NCBI GenBank assembly: GCA_025352265.1
Contig: JANXTS010000072.1
Coordinates: 1 to 35,735, forward strand
Length of the DNA stretch: 35,735 nt
Source: Variovorax sp.
GTDB taxonomy: Bacteria > Pseudomonadota > Gammaproteobacteria > Burkholderiales > Burkholderiaceae_C
Direction of reading: 5' to 3'
Shown here piece by piece: positions 14,533-23,455 of the stretch. Below the pieces are notes generated by a model. It ran no database searches. It saw nothing but the letters and a program-made list of their open reading frames with translations, and had not been told where the DNA came from. The position numbers were made by a program, and so were the translations under genes. Each line of letters starts with the position of its first letter. The first letter of the stretch is position 1.

Positions 14533-17010
14533 ATGTCCTTGCCCTCGTTTCTGACCATGCCCATGTCCATGCCAATCCTGAACCCGACCCACACGCAACC
14601 GTTTTCCTCGCCTGACTCGCCGACCACCGACCCCACGGATTTCTCGCAGCTCGACGCCTGGTGGCGAGCCGCCAACTACCTGTCCGTCGGTCAGGTCTAC
14701 CTGATGGACAACGCCCTGCTGCGCGAGCCGCTGGCGCTCGCGCACATCAAGCCGCGGCTGCTGGGGCACTGGGGCACCACGCCCGGCCTGAACTTCGTCT
14801 ACGCACACATGAACCGGGCCATCAATGCCCGCGACCTCGATGCGATCTTCATTGCGGGCCCAGGTCACGGCGGCCCCGGCGTGGTGGCCAACACATACCT
14901 TGAAGGCACCTACAGCGAGGTGTACTCGCACATCACGCAAAACGCCGAAGGCATTCAGCGGCTCTTCAAACAGTTTTCCTTCCCCGGCGGCATACCCAGC
15001 CACGTCGCGCCTGAAACGCCAGGTTCGATCCATGAAGGCGGTGAGCTCGGCTACTCGCTGCTGCACGCGTACGGGGCAGTGTTCGATAACCCGGACTTGC
15101 TCGCCTGCTGCGTCGTCGGCGATGGCGAGGCCGAGACCGGCGCGCTGGCAGCCAGCTGGCACTCCAACAAGTTCCTGAACCCCGCACGCGACGGCGCAGT
15201 GCTGCCGATCCTGCATCTCAACGGCTACAAGATTGCCGGCCCGACCGTGCTCGCGCGCATCGGTGACGAGCAGTTGGCCCAGCTCATGCGTGGCTACGGC
15301 TATGAGCCGCACTTCGTCACCGGCCATGAGCCGGAAGCCATGCACGTGGCGATGGCCGCCGCACTCGATGCATCGCTCGACGCGATCCGCGCCATCCAGA
15401 CCGAGGCGCGCTCCGACGGCTTCACGAAACGCCATCGCTGGCCGATGATCGTGCTGCGCTCGCCCAAGGGCTGGACCGGCCCCAAGGTGGTCGACGGCTT
15501 GCAGATCGAAGGCACCTACCGCGCGCACCAGGTGCCGCTCACCGGGTTCGTCGAGAACCCGGCGCACGTGCAGATCCTCGAAAACTGGATGCGCAGCTAC
15601 AAGCCCGAAGAGCTGTTCGACGACGCCGGTACGCTGCGCCCGGAGATCGCCTCGTTCGCGCCCAAAGCCTTGCGCCGCATGAGCGCGAACCCGCACACCA
15701 ACGGCGGGCTGCTGCTGAAAGACCTGGCCTTACCGGACTTTCGGGACTACGCCGTCGCCGTGCCGCAACCCGGCGCGAGCATTGCAGAAGCCACGCGCAT
15801 CGCCGGTGCCTTCCTGCGCGACGTGATGCGCATGAACGACGTCAACAGCAACTTCCGCGTGATGGGCCCGGACGAGACCGCATCGAACCGGCTCGGCGCA
15901 CTGTTCGATGTAACCGACCGCACCTCGACCGCAGAAGTCGAGCCATGGGACGACCACGTCGGCGCCGAGGGCCGCGTGATGGAAGTGCTGAGCGAACACC
16001 TCTGCCAGGGCTGGCTCGAAGGCTATCTGCTGACCGGCCGGCACGGCTTGTTTTCCTGCTATGAAGCGTTCATCCACATCATCGATTCGATGTTCAACCA
16101 GCATGCCAAATGGTTGAAGGTGACGCGCCACATCCCGTGGCGTCGGCCCATCGCCTCGCTCAACTACCTGCTCACCAGCCACGTCTGGCAGCAAGATCAC
16201 AACGGCTTCAGCCACCAGGACCCAGGCTTCATCGACCACGTCGTGAACAAGAAGGCCGAGGTCGTGCGCGTGTACCTGCCGCCCGATGCCAACACCCTGT
16301 TGTCGGTGGTCGACCATTGCCTGTGCAGTCGCAACTACGTGAACGTGATCGTCGCCGGCAAGCCGCCCGAAGCCCAATGGCTCGACATCGATGCGGCCGC
16401 CCGCCACTGCAAGATCGGCATGGGCATCTGGGACTGGGCCAGCAACGACGACGGCGTCGCACCCGACGTGGTCATGGCCTGCGCCGGCGACGTGCCGACG
16501 CTGGAGACGCTGGCCGCGGTCGACCTGCTGCGTCGCCAGTTGCCTGATCTGAAAGTACGTGTCGTCAACGTGGTGGACCTGATGGCGCTGGAGTCGCCGA
16601 CCAGCCATCCGCACGGGCTATCGGAGGCGGCGTTCGATTCGATCTTCACGACCAGTGCGCCGGTCATATTCGCGTTCCACGGCTATCCGTCGCTGATTCA
16701 TCGACTGACCTACAAGCGCGCCAACCACCACAACTTCCACGTTCACGGCTACCAGGAAGAAGGCACAACCACGACGCCGTTCGACATGACCGTGTTGAAC
16801 GAACTCGACCGCTTCCATTTGGCGGCCGATGCCATCGACCGGGTTGATCGTGTGCGCAACAGCGCCGGCCATGTGCAGCAGCATCTGCGCGACCGCTTGC
16901 TGGAACACCGCGCCTACATCACGGAGCACGGCATCGACATGCCGGACATCCTGGGGTGGACCTGGCCGGCCACGCCAACCACATCGGTGTCGCCCTCGAT
17001 CGCGCGCTGA
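14533..17010 (+). CDS. xfp: Phosphoketolase (xylulose-5-phosphate/fructose-6-phosphate)
   Basis: This thiamine-diphosphate enzyme splits xylulose 5-phosphate, and often fructose 6-phosphate, with phosphate to give acetyl phosphate plus glyceraldehyde 3-phosphate or erythrose 4-phosphate. It has 825 residues from ATG 14533, slightly longer than the usual ~790-800. Signatures seen are [18 protein letters not shown] near the start, [24 protein letters not shown] and the ThDP/Mg motif [14 protein letters not shown]. Later come [41 protein letters not shown] and [22 protein letters not shown]. The start is uncertain: GTG 14527, ATG 14533 and four more Met codons up to 14572 lie in frame, none with a clear Shine-Dalgarno, and the Met/Pro-rich leader is not conserved-looking. 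It lies 21 bases after the universal stress protein gene. Acetyl phosphate made here can yield ATP at low oxygen. Confidence 0.96.
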   Translation: MSLPSFLTMPMSMPILNPTHTQPFSSPDSPTTDPTDFSQLDAWWRAANYLSVGQVYLMDNALLREPLALAHIKPRLLGHWGTTPGLNFVYAHMNRAINARDLDAIFIAGPGHGGPGVVANTYLEGTYSEVYSHITQNAEGIQRLFKQFSFPGGIPSHVAPETPGSIHEGGELGYSLLHAYGAVFDNPDLLACCVVGDGEAETGALAASWHSNKFLNPARDGAVLPILHLNGYKIAGPTVLARIGDEQLAQLMRGYGYEPHFVTGHEPEAMHVAMAAALDASLDAIRAIQTEARSDGFTKRHRWPMIVLRSPKGWTGPKVVDGLQIEGTYRAHQVPLTGFVENPAHVQILENWMRSYKPEELFDDAGTLRPEIASFAPKALRRMSANPHTNGGLLLKDLALPDFRDYAVAVPQPGASIAEATRIAGAFLRDVMRMNDVNSNFRVMGPDETASNRLGALFDVTDRTSTAEVEPWDDHVGAEGRVMEVLSEHLCQGWLEGYLLTGRHGLFSCYEAFIHIIDSMFNQHAKWLKVTRHIPWRRPIASLNYLLTSHVWQQDHNGFSHQDPGFIDHVVNKKAEVVRVYLPPDANTLLSVVDHCLCSRNYVNVIVAGKPPEAQWLDIDAAARHCKIGMGIWDWASNDDGVAPDVVMACAGDVPTLETLAAVDLLRRQLPDLKVRVVNVVDLMALESPTSHPHGLSEAAFDSIFTTSAPVIFAFHGYPSLIHRLTYKRANHHNFHVHGYQEEGTTTTPFDMTVLNELDRFHLAADAIDRVDRVRNSAGHVQQHLRDRLLEHRAYITEHGIDMPDILGWTWPATPTTSVSPSIAR

Positions 17011-17027
17011 CACCCAAGGAGAAGATC

Positions 17028-17270
17028 ATGCCCATGGACCTGTTACGCCGGCTCCGCTGCTCGCAGCTTCCGATCGACCTGCGCGCGCAGAGCGATATCG
17101 AGAAGTGCATCGTGCTCAGCGCTTCGCGCCTGATCGACGCCGACGTGCCGCCGCTGCGACATGGCGCGGGTCGCACGGTCTATTCGGGGCATGCGACGGT
17201 GATGCGCGTGACCGAGCAAGGCATGGCGGCACTGAAGCGCGATGAGGAGGCGACGCGTGCGACAGGATGA
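17028..17270 (+). CDS. Small protein of unknown function downstream of phosphoketolase
   Basis: An 80-residue protein beginning MPMDLLRRLRCSQLPID. ATG 17028 has a full AAGGAG Shine-Dalgarno 6 bases upstream, the best ribosome binding site in this cluster, and lies 17 bases after the phosphoketolase stop. This strongly suggests a real, co-transcribed gene. The sequence is mixed charged and hydrophobic, with two cysteines (about residues 11 and 27) and no signal peptide, membrane segment or recognised motif. I do not recognise the family. Confidence 0.7.
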   Translation: MPMDLLRRLRCSQLPIDLRAQSDIEKCIVLSASRLIDADVPPLRHGAGRTVYSGHATVMRVTEQGMAALKRDEEATRATG

Positions 17271-17328
17271 GATTACCTTCGAGATCATCGCGCTGGCTGC
17301 CGGTGCCACAGCGGCCGTGACGCGCTGA
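17257..17328 (+). CDS. Possible 23-residue peptide gene overlapping the preceding small gene
   Basis: GTG 17257 follows GAGGAGG at 17244-17250 and opens a frame MRQDEITFEIIALAAGATAA ending at TGA 17328. The start overlaps the end of the 80-residue gene by 14 bases. The peptide has an acidic start and a hydrophobic Ala-rich middle. The strong ribosome binding site is the only support; it may be chance. Confidence 0.3.
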   Translation: MRQDEITFEIIALAAGATAAVTR

Positions 17329-17350
17329 CGGTGCAGGCAGATCAGGCAGA

Positions 17351-19144
17351 TCAGGCCGCAACAAGGCTCGGCGTGCCCGCCACCACGTCCTGCAATGTGC
17401 GCGCCAGCAGCTCGCCGGCCAGCGGCTTGTGCAGCACACGGGTGGCAGCCGCCGACAGTTCGACGAAGCGCGCAGGTGCCGTTTCACCGGTCACGATCAC
17501 GGCCGGCAATGTCGGATGCAAAGCGTGCAGTCGATCGATCACGTCGAGACCCGTCTCGTTCAACAGACGAAAGTCGACCACAAGCACATCCGGCATGAAG
17601 CCGCTTCGAAGCACCTGTTCGGCCGCAGCGCCGCTCTCGACGCCCTCGACCGACCAGCCGATCTGCGCCAGGTAGGTACACAGGGCGGAGCGCACCTCGG
17701 CTTCGTCGTCGACCAGCAGCACCGTGAGCCGCTGGCCCTCGGCGGCTCGCGGCAAGGCGGCAGCATCGTGTTGTGCCATTTCGCCCTGGAGCGGTTCGGC
17801 AGCATCCATGCGCAAAGTGAAGGTGGTGCCACGGCCAGACTCGCTGTCGAGCGTCACATCGACCTTCAACAATGCCGCGGTGCGCCGCACGATGGCCAGC
17901 CCCAGGCCGAGGCCCTGCGAGCGGTCGCGCGACAGATTGCCGAGTTGGTAGAACTCTTCGAACACCCGCTCGCGCTGGTCTGCCGGGATGCCGGCTCCCG
18001 TGTCCGCGACCTCGATGCGCACCCGGCCATCGGGGTCGCGCTGCGCCGACAAAGTGATGCCGCCACGTCGGGTGAATTTGATCGCATTGCTCATCAGGTT
18101 GCCGAGAATGCGCATTAGCTGATCGCCGTCGGTGCGGCCCCACAGGGACGCGTCCGGCAACCGGAGCTCGAGCCTCAAGCCCTGCTGCGTTGCCAATGCC
18201 AGGTACTCGTCGCGCACCGCTCGCAGGAGCGCGCCGATATCGTGCGCCGCGAGGTTGGCATCGATCGAATGCGCATCGAGCCTGGAAATGTCGAGCAGGC
18301 CGTCGAGCAGGCCGCTGCTCTGCCGCAGTGCACCGCCAATGCCGCGGCTCACCTCTTTCAGCAAAGTGTCGCTACCACGCTGGGCCAGGAGGTCGAGCGT
18401 GGTCGCGTTGATCGACAGCGCATGCAGCGGCTGGCGCAGGTCGTGACTGGCCGCGGCAAAAAAACGCGTCTTGGCTTCGCTCGCCGCCTCGGCCCGATCG
18501 CGCTCCGCTTCCAACGCGCCGGAAAGCCGGGCGTTGTCTTCGACCAACCCCATCAGCTCCCTCAGATTGCGCCCGTGATCGCGCACGCTGGCAAACAAGA
18601 CGAGGTACAGCGTGACGATTCCGACACACAGCGCGATGCCCAGCGTATCGCCGCGCCAGGCCCATCCGACGACCATCAGCACGAACGGAAGGCTGCAAAA
18701 TCCCACGAAGGCACGTTGCGACCCGGCCACCGATGCGGCACCGACCGCGCAACCCGCCACCAGCATGATCCCGACCAGCAACGGCGCTACGTTGTCCGGC
18801 GCGGTGAATGCCAGTGGCACGATGGGTGCGATCGTCAGCCCGTTCAACGTGAATCCGCACACCAGCTTGGGCAGCGCAGCGATGCGATCTTCGACCGACT
18901 TCATTTTCTCGATCGTGCGGCCGAGGGTAAATCGGTAGACCATCACGGCACCCGTACACGCGAGCCAGATCCAAGGCCAGAGGTGCAGCCCTTGCCGGAC
19001 CGCGACCACGGCGATGACGATGTAGCCAATATAAACAGCCGGCAACCGGCGCGAATACAGCGTCATCAACGCCACGCGTCGCTCGGAAACGCGACGCTCG
19101 ATGCACGCCTCGCGCGATGCGGGCTGCAAGACAGCCTCAGTCAA
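17351..19144 (-). CDS. Membrane hybrid histidine kinase with C-terminal receiver
   Basis: A 597-residue sensor. The N-terminal ~190 residues hold about six hydrophobic segments (for example 36-50, 56-70, 94-112, 118-140, 146-163, 167-186) with short loops, an integral-membrane sensor module. A coiled-coil linker (about 195-225) leads to HisKA with H234 in FAAASHDLRQPLHAL. The ATPase domain has MSNAIKFTRRGG, ADTGAGIP and GLGLGLAIVRR, and a receiver domain (about 472-590) has D524 in VLVVDFRLLNETG. The HDLRQPLHA motif is typical of kinases paired with NarL-type regulators in betaproteobacteria. Its ATG overlaps the end of the NarL-type regulator gene by 8 bases, so they are translated together and probably form one phosphorelay. 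The signal and targets are unknown. Confidence 0.92.
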   Translation of the reverse strand: MTEAVLQPASREACIERRVSERRVALMTLYSRRLPAVYIGYIVIAVVAVRQGLHLWPWIWLACTGAVMVYRFTLGRTIEKMKSVEDRIAALPKLVCGFTLNGLTIAPIVPLAFTAPDNVAPLLVGIMLVAGCAVGAASVAGSQRAFVGFCSLPFVLMVVGWAWRGDTLGIALCVGIVTLYLVLFASVRDHGRNLRELMGLVEDNARLSGALEAERDRAEAASEAKTRFFAAASHDLRQPLHALSINATTLDLLAQRGSDTLLKEVSRGIGGALRQSSGLLDGLLDISRLDAHSIDANLAAHDIGALLRAVRDEYLALATQQGLRLELRLPDASLWGRTDGDQLMRILGNLMSNAIKFTRRGGITLSAQRDPDGRVRIEVADTGAGIPADQRERVFEEFYQLGNLSRDRSQGLGLGLAIVRRTAALLKVDVTLDSESGRGTTFTLRMDAAEPLQGEMAQHDAAALPRAAEGQRLTVLLVDDEAEVRSALCTYLAQIGWSVEGVESGAAAEQVLRSGFMPDVLVVDFRLLNETGLDVIDRLHALHPTLPAVIVTGETAPARFVELSAAATRVLHKPLAGELLARTLQDVVAGTPSLVAA

Positions 19145-19793
19145 CCCGCGTTCCCTCGCGCGACGCCTGGTAGGCCGCTTCGGTCCGGTTGCGCACGCCC
19201 AACGCGCTGAACACCACGGTCAGGTGCGCCTTGACGGTGGATTCGGCGATTTCGAGCTGACGCGCTATCAGCTTGTTCGGCAGGCCACGGGTCGCAGCGC
19301 GATACACATCCATCTGCCGAGCGGTAAGGCCCGCGAGACGCGGATCGGTAGCATAGGCAGCAAAAGCAGCGGCGGCGGGCTCGTTGCCACGGCCTGCGCT
19401 TTTATCGAGCGCTTCGGAGGGCAAGAAGATCCGGCCAGCCAACACGTTGCGCAGCGCCGCGACCATCATCTCGGAGCTGTACTTCTTGGGAATAAAGCCG
19501 GCCGCGCCGAGTTCGACCGACTGGCGAATAAGCGCTGAATTGGTTTCACCCGACAAAACCACGACGCGTGCCATACAGCCAGCATCGCGCAGACGGCGAA
19601 TCGAGTCGGCGCCGTCGCCTTCGTTCAGATGCCAGTCGAGCAACACCAGATCGAAAGGCGTGCGCTGCACCAGCGTGATGGCCTGCACCATGTCGTCGGC
19701 GGTTTCGACGCGCAGTTCGGGCACGAGCACATCGAGCAGGTTCTTCATGCCCTGCAAAAACATCACGTGGTCGTCGACCATCAGTACGTTCAT
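19137..19793 (-). CDS. NarL/LuxR-family response regulator
   Basis: A 218-residue regulator with an N-terminal receiver (acidic pair D7-D8, phospho-acceptor D53 in LVLLDWHLNEGDG, K in FIPKKYSSE). The C-terminal LuxR-type helix-turn-helix reads LTARQMDVYRAATRGLPNKLIA, continuing into LEIAESTVKAHLTVVFSALG. The linker between them (about 125-150) is Ala-rich. It is the first gene of a two-gene operon with the membrane hybrid kinase (8-base overlap). It is divergent from a small membrane protein gene across a 135-base gap (19794-19928), where I see no clear operator. Confidence 0.93.
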   Translation of the reverse strand: MNVLMVDDHVMFLQGMKNLLDVLVPELRVETADDMVQAITLVQRTPFDLVLLDWHLNEGDGADSIRRLRDAGCMARVVVLSGETNSALIRQSVELGAAGFIPKKYSSEMMVAALRNVLAGRIFLPSEALDKSAGRGNEPAAAAFAAYATDPRLAGLTARQMDVYRAATRGLPNKLIARQLEIAESTVKAHLTVVFSALGVRNRTEAAYQASREGTRVD

Positions 19794-19928
19794 CCTCTAC
19801 CTCCGGGCGCGAGTATCGGCGAGATTGCCGCGCAGCAAAGGCACTCCCCGCTTTTCCGTTTCTGTCAACGCCACAGGAGGACGGTAAAGCGGCCTGCTGC
19901 AAGCGAGGCAGCGGCTACGATCGGCGCG

Positions 19929-20174
19929 ATGGATGATTTGACTGCACTGCAATCGCTCGGACTCGAGTTGCCGAGTCCGGCATACATCGTCGGCGCCATC
20001 GCTTTCGGCCTGATCGGGTGGGTTGCCTTCCGCCATGGTCGCAAGCAGAAGAAGCCCCGTACCTTGTGGCTCGGTGTCGCGCTGATGCTCTATCCGTATG
20101 CGGTCTCGCGCACCTGGATGCTCTACGTGGTCGGCGCAGCGTTGTGCGCCGGACTGATGCTCGACCGGGGCTGA
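19929..20174 (+). CDS. Small integral membrane protein, unknown function
   Basis: An 81-residue protein from ATG 19929 (MDDLTALQSLGLELPSPAYI). It has a hydrophobic segment at about 19-34 (YIVGAIAFGLIGWVAF) and a basic patch RHGRKQKKPR. A hydrophobic hairpin at about 46-77 (LWLGVALMLYPYAV, then TWMLYVVGAALCAGLML) completes it. No Shine-Dalgarno is obvious. The frame is open upstream, but that part overlaps the divergent regulator. Similar tiny membrane proteins with a YPYAVSRTW-like motif are, as far as I recall, common in Burkholderiales without assigned function. Confidence 0.75.
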   Translation: MDDLTALQSLGLELPSPAYIVGAIAFGLIGWVAFRHGRKQKKPRTLWLGVALMLYPYAVSRTWMLYVVGAALCAGLMLDRG

Positions 20175-20232
20175 CGCGCAGTCCGGCATCACGCTCAACG
20201 ACCACTTTTTGCCTTCCGACCTTCACTCCTTT

Positions 20233-20267
20233 GCCCACCGACCGCTGGTCGGCATGGGCCGTTTTTT
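20233..20267 (+). terminator. Rho-independent terminator after the small membrane protein gene
   Basis: A stem of GCCCA (20233-20237) plus CCGACC (20238-20243), loop GCT, GGTCGG (20247-20252), a two-base bulge and TGGGC (20255-20259) is followed by CG and six T residues (20262-20267). It ends only 15 bases before the SET-domain gene start, so it could also attenuate read-through into that gene. Confidence 0.8.
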
Positions 20268-20282
20268 GCTTTCCTTACCTTC

Positions 20283-20747
20283 ATGAATCAGATCGATCTC
20301 ACCGCCCTTTCACTTCCCGGCGTGGAAGTCCATGACAGCGGCATTCACGGGCTCGGCGCCTTTGCATCGCGCGACCTGCCCGTGGGTACCAAGCTGGGCC
20401 AGTACGCGGGTCGCCGCTACAGCGCCGAAGAGGCCGAGACGGTGGACTGGGATTCCAGCCTCACCTACCTGTTCGGACTCTCGGACGGCACGCTGATCGA
20501 CGGCGCCGATGGCGGCAACGCGACTCGGCATCTCAACCATGCATGCGAGCCGAATTGCGAGGCGATAGAGGTCCGAAGAAGGGGCCGTCGCATCGTGCTC
20601 GAAGTTCGCACGATCAAACCGGTGCTCACCGGCGACGAACTATTCATCGACTACGCGCTCACCGTCGACGACTCGGAGCCGCGGACCGGCTACCCGTGCT
20701 ACTGCAAATCGGCTGCATGCCGCGGGACGCTGCTCGGGCCGGTCTGA
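20283..20747 (+). CDS. SET-domain protein, putative protein lysine methyltransferase
   Basis: A 154-residue protein. The SET core is recognisable: VHDSGIHGLGAFASRDLPVGTKLGQYAG at the start in pieces, then the knot motif RHLNHACEPNCEA and GDELFIDYAL, all expected to bind S-adenosylmethionine and form the catalytic site. The last part, GYPCYCKSAACRG, matches a post-SET zinc-binding Cys cluster (CxC...C). Single-domain SET proteins of this size are found in many proteobacteria. Substrates are mostly unknown; ribosomal or DNA-binding proteins are candidates. A terminator lies directly upstream, so its promoter must be within or just before 20268-20282 or depend on read-through. It converges on the ABC operon with a 33-base gap. 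Confidence 0.9.
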   Translation: MNQIDLTALSLPGVEVHDSGIHGLGAFASRDLPVGTKLGQYAGRRYSAEEAETVDWDSSLTYLFGLSDGTLIDGADGGNATRHLNHACEPNCEAIEVRRRGRRIVLEVRTIKPVLTGDELFIDYALTVDDSEPRTGYPCYCKSAACRGTLLGPV

Positions 20748-20780
20748 CGTCGGCAGGCGGTTGGATCGTGAGCCGTCGAA

Positions 20781-22340
20781 TCAGTGAATCGCGGCGTACA
20801 TGATGCGTTCCTGGGTCGCCTCGGTCGCTGAAAACTCCGTTACCACCTTTCCCTGCTTGGCCACCAGGATGCGGTCCGACAGCGCCAGCACTTCAGGCAG
20901 ATAAGACGAGATCACGACCACGGCTTTCCCGGCATCGGCCAGCCGATTGATCTCTGCGTGGATCTCGGCGATGGCGCCCACGTCTACGCCGCGGGTCGGC
21001 TCATCGAAGATGATGATGTCGGGGTCTTGCACCAGCGACTTGGCGATCACCACCTTTTGCTGGTTGCCGCCCGACAGTTCGATCACCTTCACATCCTTGC
21101 TGATCGCGCGCACATTCAGAAGCTTGATCCAGTGCTCCCCAACCGCCCTTGCCTTGGCGCCCGACACCACGCCGAAGGCACTGCCGAGCTTTCCTAGCCA
21201 GCCCATGTAGATGTTCTGCGAGATCGACATGGTCTCGAAGAAACCCTCGATCTTGCGGTCTTCGGTGATGTACGCGATGCCATCGCGCACCGCCGACCGC
21301 GCGACCTTGTAGCGCACCGGTTTGCCGCGCAGCAACACCTCGCCGCCGTGGAAGAAGTCTCGCTTGATGAGCCCGGCCACTACCTTGAAGGTCTCGGTTC
21401 GGCCTGCGCCCACCAGTCCGAACACGCCGGTAATCTGGCCGGCGAAAACCGACAGCGAATTGTTCTTCACCATCGAGGCCATGCGCAGGTTGCGCACCGA
21501 CAGCAGACATTCTCCGCGCGGCCGCACCGTGGTCTTCTTCTGGCCATACAGCGTTTGCGACAGGTCGCGCCCGACCATCGCCTGCACGATGCGCGTGCGG
21601 TCGAAGTTCTTCTTGTCGTCGGTCACCACGTGATGCCCATCGCGCAGCACCGTGATGCGGTCGGCCAGCAGCAGCGCCTCCTCCAGCGCGTGCGAGATGA
21701 AGATGATCGAAACGCCACGCGACTTGAGATTGAAGATAAGGTCGAAAAAATACTTCTTTTCTTCCGGAGTCAAGCTGGCCGTCGGCTCGTCGAAGATGAT
21801 GATGCGAGCATCGTGAAGCACCGCCCGTGCAATCTCCACCATCTGCTTCTTGGCCGCGCCGAGCATGCCGACCGTCGCTGTCGGATCGACGTCGAAGTTC
21901 AGCGACTGCAGGAACTGCTGCGCCGAGATGTAGACGCCGCGCAGGCGGTTGTAAAAAGCCTCTCGCCCCAGATAGAGGTTTTGCGCCACCGTCATCGTCG
22001 GCACCAGGCTGGTCTCCTGGAACACCATCGCGATGCCGCGATGCCGCGCTTCGAGCGGTGTGCGCAACTCGACGGGATGGCCCTCGACCAGCATCTGTCC
22101 GCTCGACAGTGGCACCACGCCCGCCATGACTTTGGTCAGCGTCGACTTACCGGCACCGTTCTCGCCGAGCAGCGCATGGATCTCGCCACGCCGCAGCGTG
22201 AACGACACGTCTTCGATGGCGGGTACGCCAGCGTATTTCTTGGTGGCTGCGCGCAGTTCGAGAACGATGTCTTCGGCGGCTGAAGGTTCGGCCGCGGCAG
22301 CCAAAGCGGCAGCCTCGGCAGCGTTGAACATTTCGGTCAT
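20781..22340 (-). CDS. Sugar-type ABC importer ATPase with two nucleotide-binding domains (RbsA/MglA-like)
   Basis: A 519-residue protein with duplicated ATPase domains. The first has Walker A GENGAGKST and Walker B IIIFDEPTASLTPEE, but its signature reads LGAAKKQMVEIA instead of LSxGxxQ. The second has a degenerate Walker A GLVGAGRTE, signature LSGGNQQKV and Walker B IIIFDEPTRGVDVGA, as usual in this class, where one site is catalytically weak. ATG 22340 was chosen because it overlaps the stop of the upstream gene as ATGA and has AGGAG just upstream. The frame stays open further but runs over the neighbouring gene. It is the last gene of the operon 29973-20781 and energises the two permeases. 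Confidence 0.94.
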   Translation of the reverse strand: MTEMFNAAEAAALAAAAEPSAAEDIVLELRAATKKYAGVPAIEDVSFTLRRGEIHALLGENGAGKSTLTKVMAGVVPLSSGQMLVEGHPVELRTPLEARHRGIAMVFQETSLVPTMTVAQNLYLGREAFYNRLRGVYISAQQFLQSLNFDVDPTATVGMLGAAKKQMVEIARAVLHDARIIIFDEPTASLTPEEKKYFFDLIFNLKSRGVSIIFISHALEEALLLADRITVLRDGHHVVTDDKKNFDRTRIVQAMVGRDLSQTLYGQKKTTVRPRGECLLSVRNLRMASMVKNNSLSVFAGQITGVFGLVGAGRTETFKVVAGLIKRDFFHGGEVLLRGKPVRYKVARSAVRDGIAYITEDRKIEGFFETMSISQNIYMGWLGKLGSAFGVVSGAKARAVGEHWIKLLNVRAISKDVKVIELSGGNQQKVVIAKSLVQDPDIIIFDEPTRGVDVGAIAEIHAEINRLADAGKAVVVISSYLPEVLALSDRILVAKQGKVVTEFSATEATQERIMYAAIH

Positions 22341-23455
22341 TGCATTGCTCCTGGGCCGGTCAACGGCACGCGCAGCAATCGCCCGCTGCCTTTCGATGCG
22401 ACGTACAGCGCACCGCCGAACTCGACGACCGCGGTGATGCCGTGGTGCTGACCGTCGACCTGGCTGTGCAGCGACTCTGTCGTGTGACCCATGGCATCGA
22501 CGTGCAGCACCAGCCCGTAAGAACGCGGCGGCGCCCACGGCTTGAGCACGCCCATCTGCTTGACGCCGGCGCCCTGCAATGGCTCGAGGTAACTGGTGCC
22601 GGATCGCAGCGAAGGCGCGACCCAATAGCGCGGATCGACGCTCTCCAGCATGCGGGTGCGGTAGGCGTCTTCGCGCAGCACGAACTCGACGAGCTGCGTG
22701 CGGCAGACAAAACAGGTCAACCAGAAGCCGCCACGCGCGGCAGGCGCCATGCGTGACGGATAGCCCGGCAGATCGGCGAGCAAGGTCTGCGAGCCGGCTT
22801 GCGCAACGCGGTGCCGCCAGCTCTCGCTGTAGAGCACGCTGGCCGTGCTCTCTTGCGACAACACGCCGTACGCATGTTGCAGCCGGCTTGCCAGGAGTTC
22901 GGCGCTGCCTGTTCCGCCCTTCGTGCCGACGTGCCAGCGCCCGACGCGGCCGGTTTGGCCTTTTTCCATCAGGTCGCGGCACCAGTCGTCCGGGTCGTGC
23001 CGGGTCGATCCATCGGTGAAGAGAACGCTGTCGTCGGCTTCGAACGCGAGCGCATTCACACTGTTCAACGGCACATTGCCGAGACGATCGAGCACCGCGA
23101 TCTCGGTCAGGCTTGTCGCTCCTTTTCGGTCGGCCGAAAGCAACACAATCCGCCTTCCGGCCAGCGCCACGGCCAGCAGATTCGCGGACCGCACGGCCAG
23201 TGCGGTGATGTTCGCATCGAAGCGCTGCACCTCAATCATTCGACCAGCTTCGAGCAGGTACAGCACTGGGCCGGCACTCACAAACAAAGCGCGGCCGTCG
23301 GTCGCCAGGTCGTCGATGTCGGGCAGCGTCGCCACGACTTCGGCATCGTCGAGCGCACGATTGGGCTTGAGCGCGCCGTCCATGACCGGCACGGTAATGG
23401 CTGCGTCGCCGCGGCCCAGCACGCGATCGCTGAATTGACGGATGGTGCCAAACAT
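22337..23455 (-). CDS. Strictosidine-synthase/SMP-30-like beta-propeller protein (divergent copy)
   Basis: A 372-residue protein starting at ATG 23455, whose last base-pair column is shared with the stop of the upstream gene, and ending in an ATGA overlap with the ATPase gene. Propeller-like repeats include VVATLPDIDDLATDGRALF, VNALAFEADDSVLFTDGST, VLYSESWRHRV, LLADLPGYPSR and ITAVVEFGGALYVASKG. These match, in order, the C-terminal half of the neighbouring fusion protein, so the two are paralogous. Here conserved positions have changed: HAYGVL for FPNGIA, and PGYPSRM for PGYPDNI. No signal peptide is seen, so it is probably cytoplasmic. Relatives are calcium-dependent lactonases or esterases; whether this copy is active is open. 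Confidence 0.75.
   Translation of the reverse strand: MFGTIRQFSDRVLGRGDAAITVPVMDGALKPNRALDDAEVVATLPDIDDLATDGRALFVSAGPVLYLLEAGRMIEVQRFDANITALAVRSANLLAVALAGRRIVLLSADRKGATSLTEIAVLDRLGNVPLNSVNALAFEADDSVLFTDGSTRHDPDDWCRDLMEKGQTGRVGRWHVGTKGGTGSAELLASRLQHAYGVLSQESTASVLYSESWRHRVAQAGSQTLLADLPGYPSRMAPAARGGFWLTCFVCRTQLVEFVLREDAYRTRMLESVDPRYWVAPSLRSGTSYLEPLQGAGVKQMGVLKPWAPPRSYGLVLHVDAMGHTTESLHSQVDGQHHGITAVVEFGGALYVASKGSGRLLRVPLTGPGAMQ

Noticed and set aside
14533..14580. Met/Pro repeats at the phosphoketolase start as a leader peptide
   Set aside because: They are in frame with the enzyme and only reflect ATGCCC/ATGTCC repeats; no separate stop codon exists.
17337..17365. Short direct repeat GCAGATCAG as a CRISPR-like or regulatory repeat
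   Set aside because: Only two adjacent 9-base copies overlapping the end of the hybrid kinase gene; most likely chance.
22341..22982. Extension of the ABC ATPase frame upstream of 22340
   Set aside because: It lies over the propeller gene in another frame; ATG 22340 has a ribosome binding site and the usual overlap.
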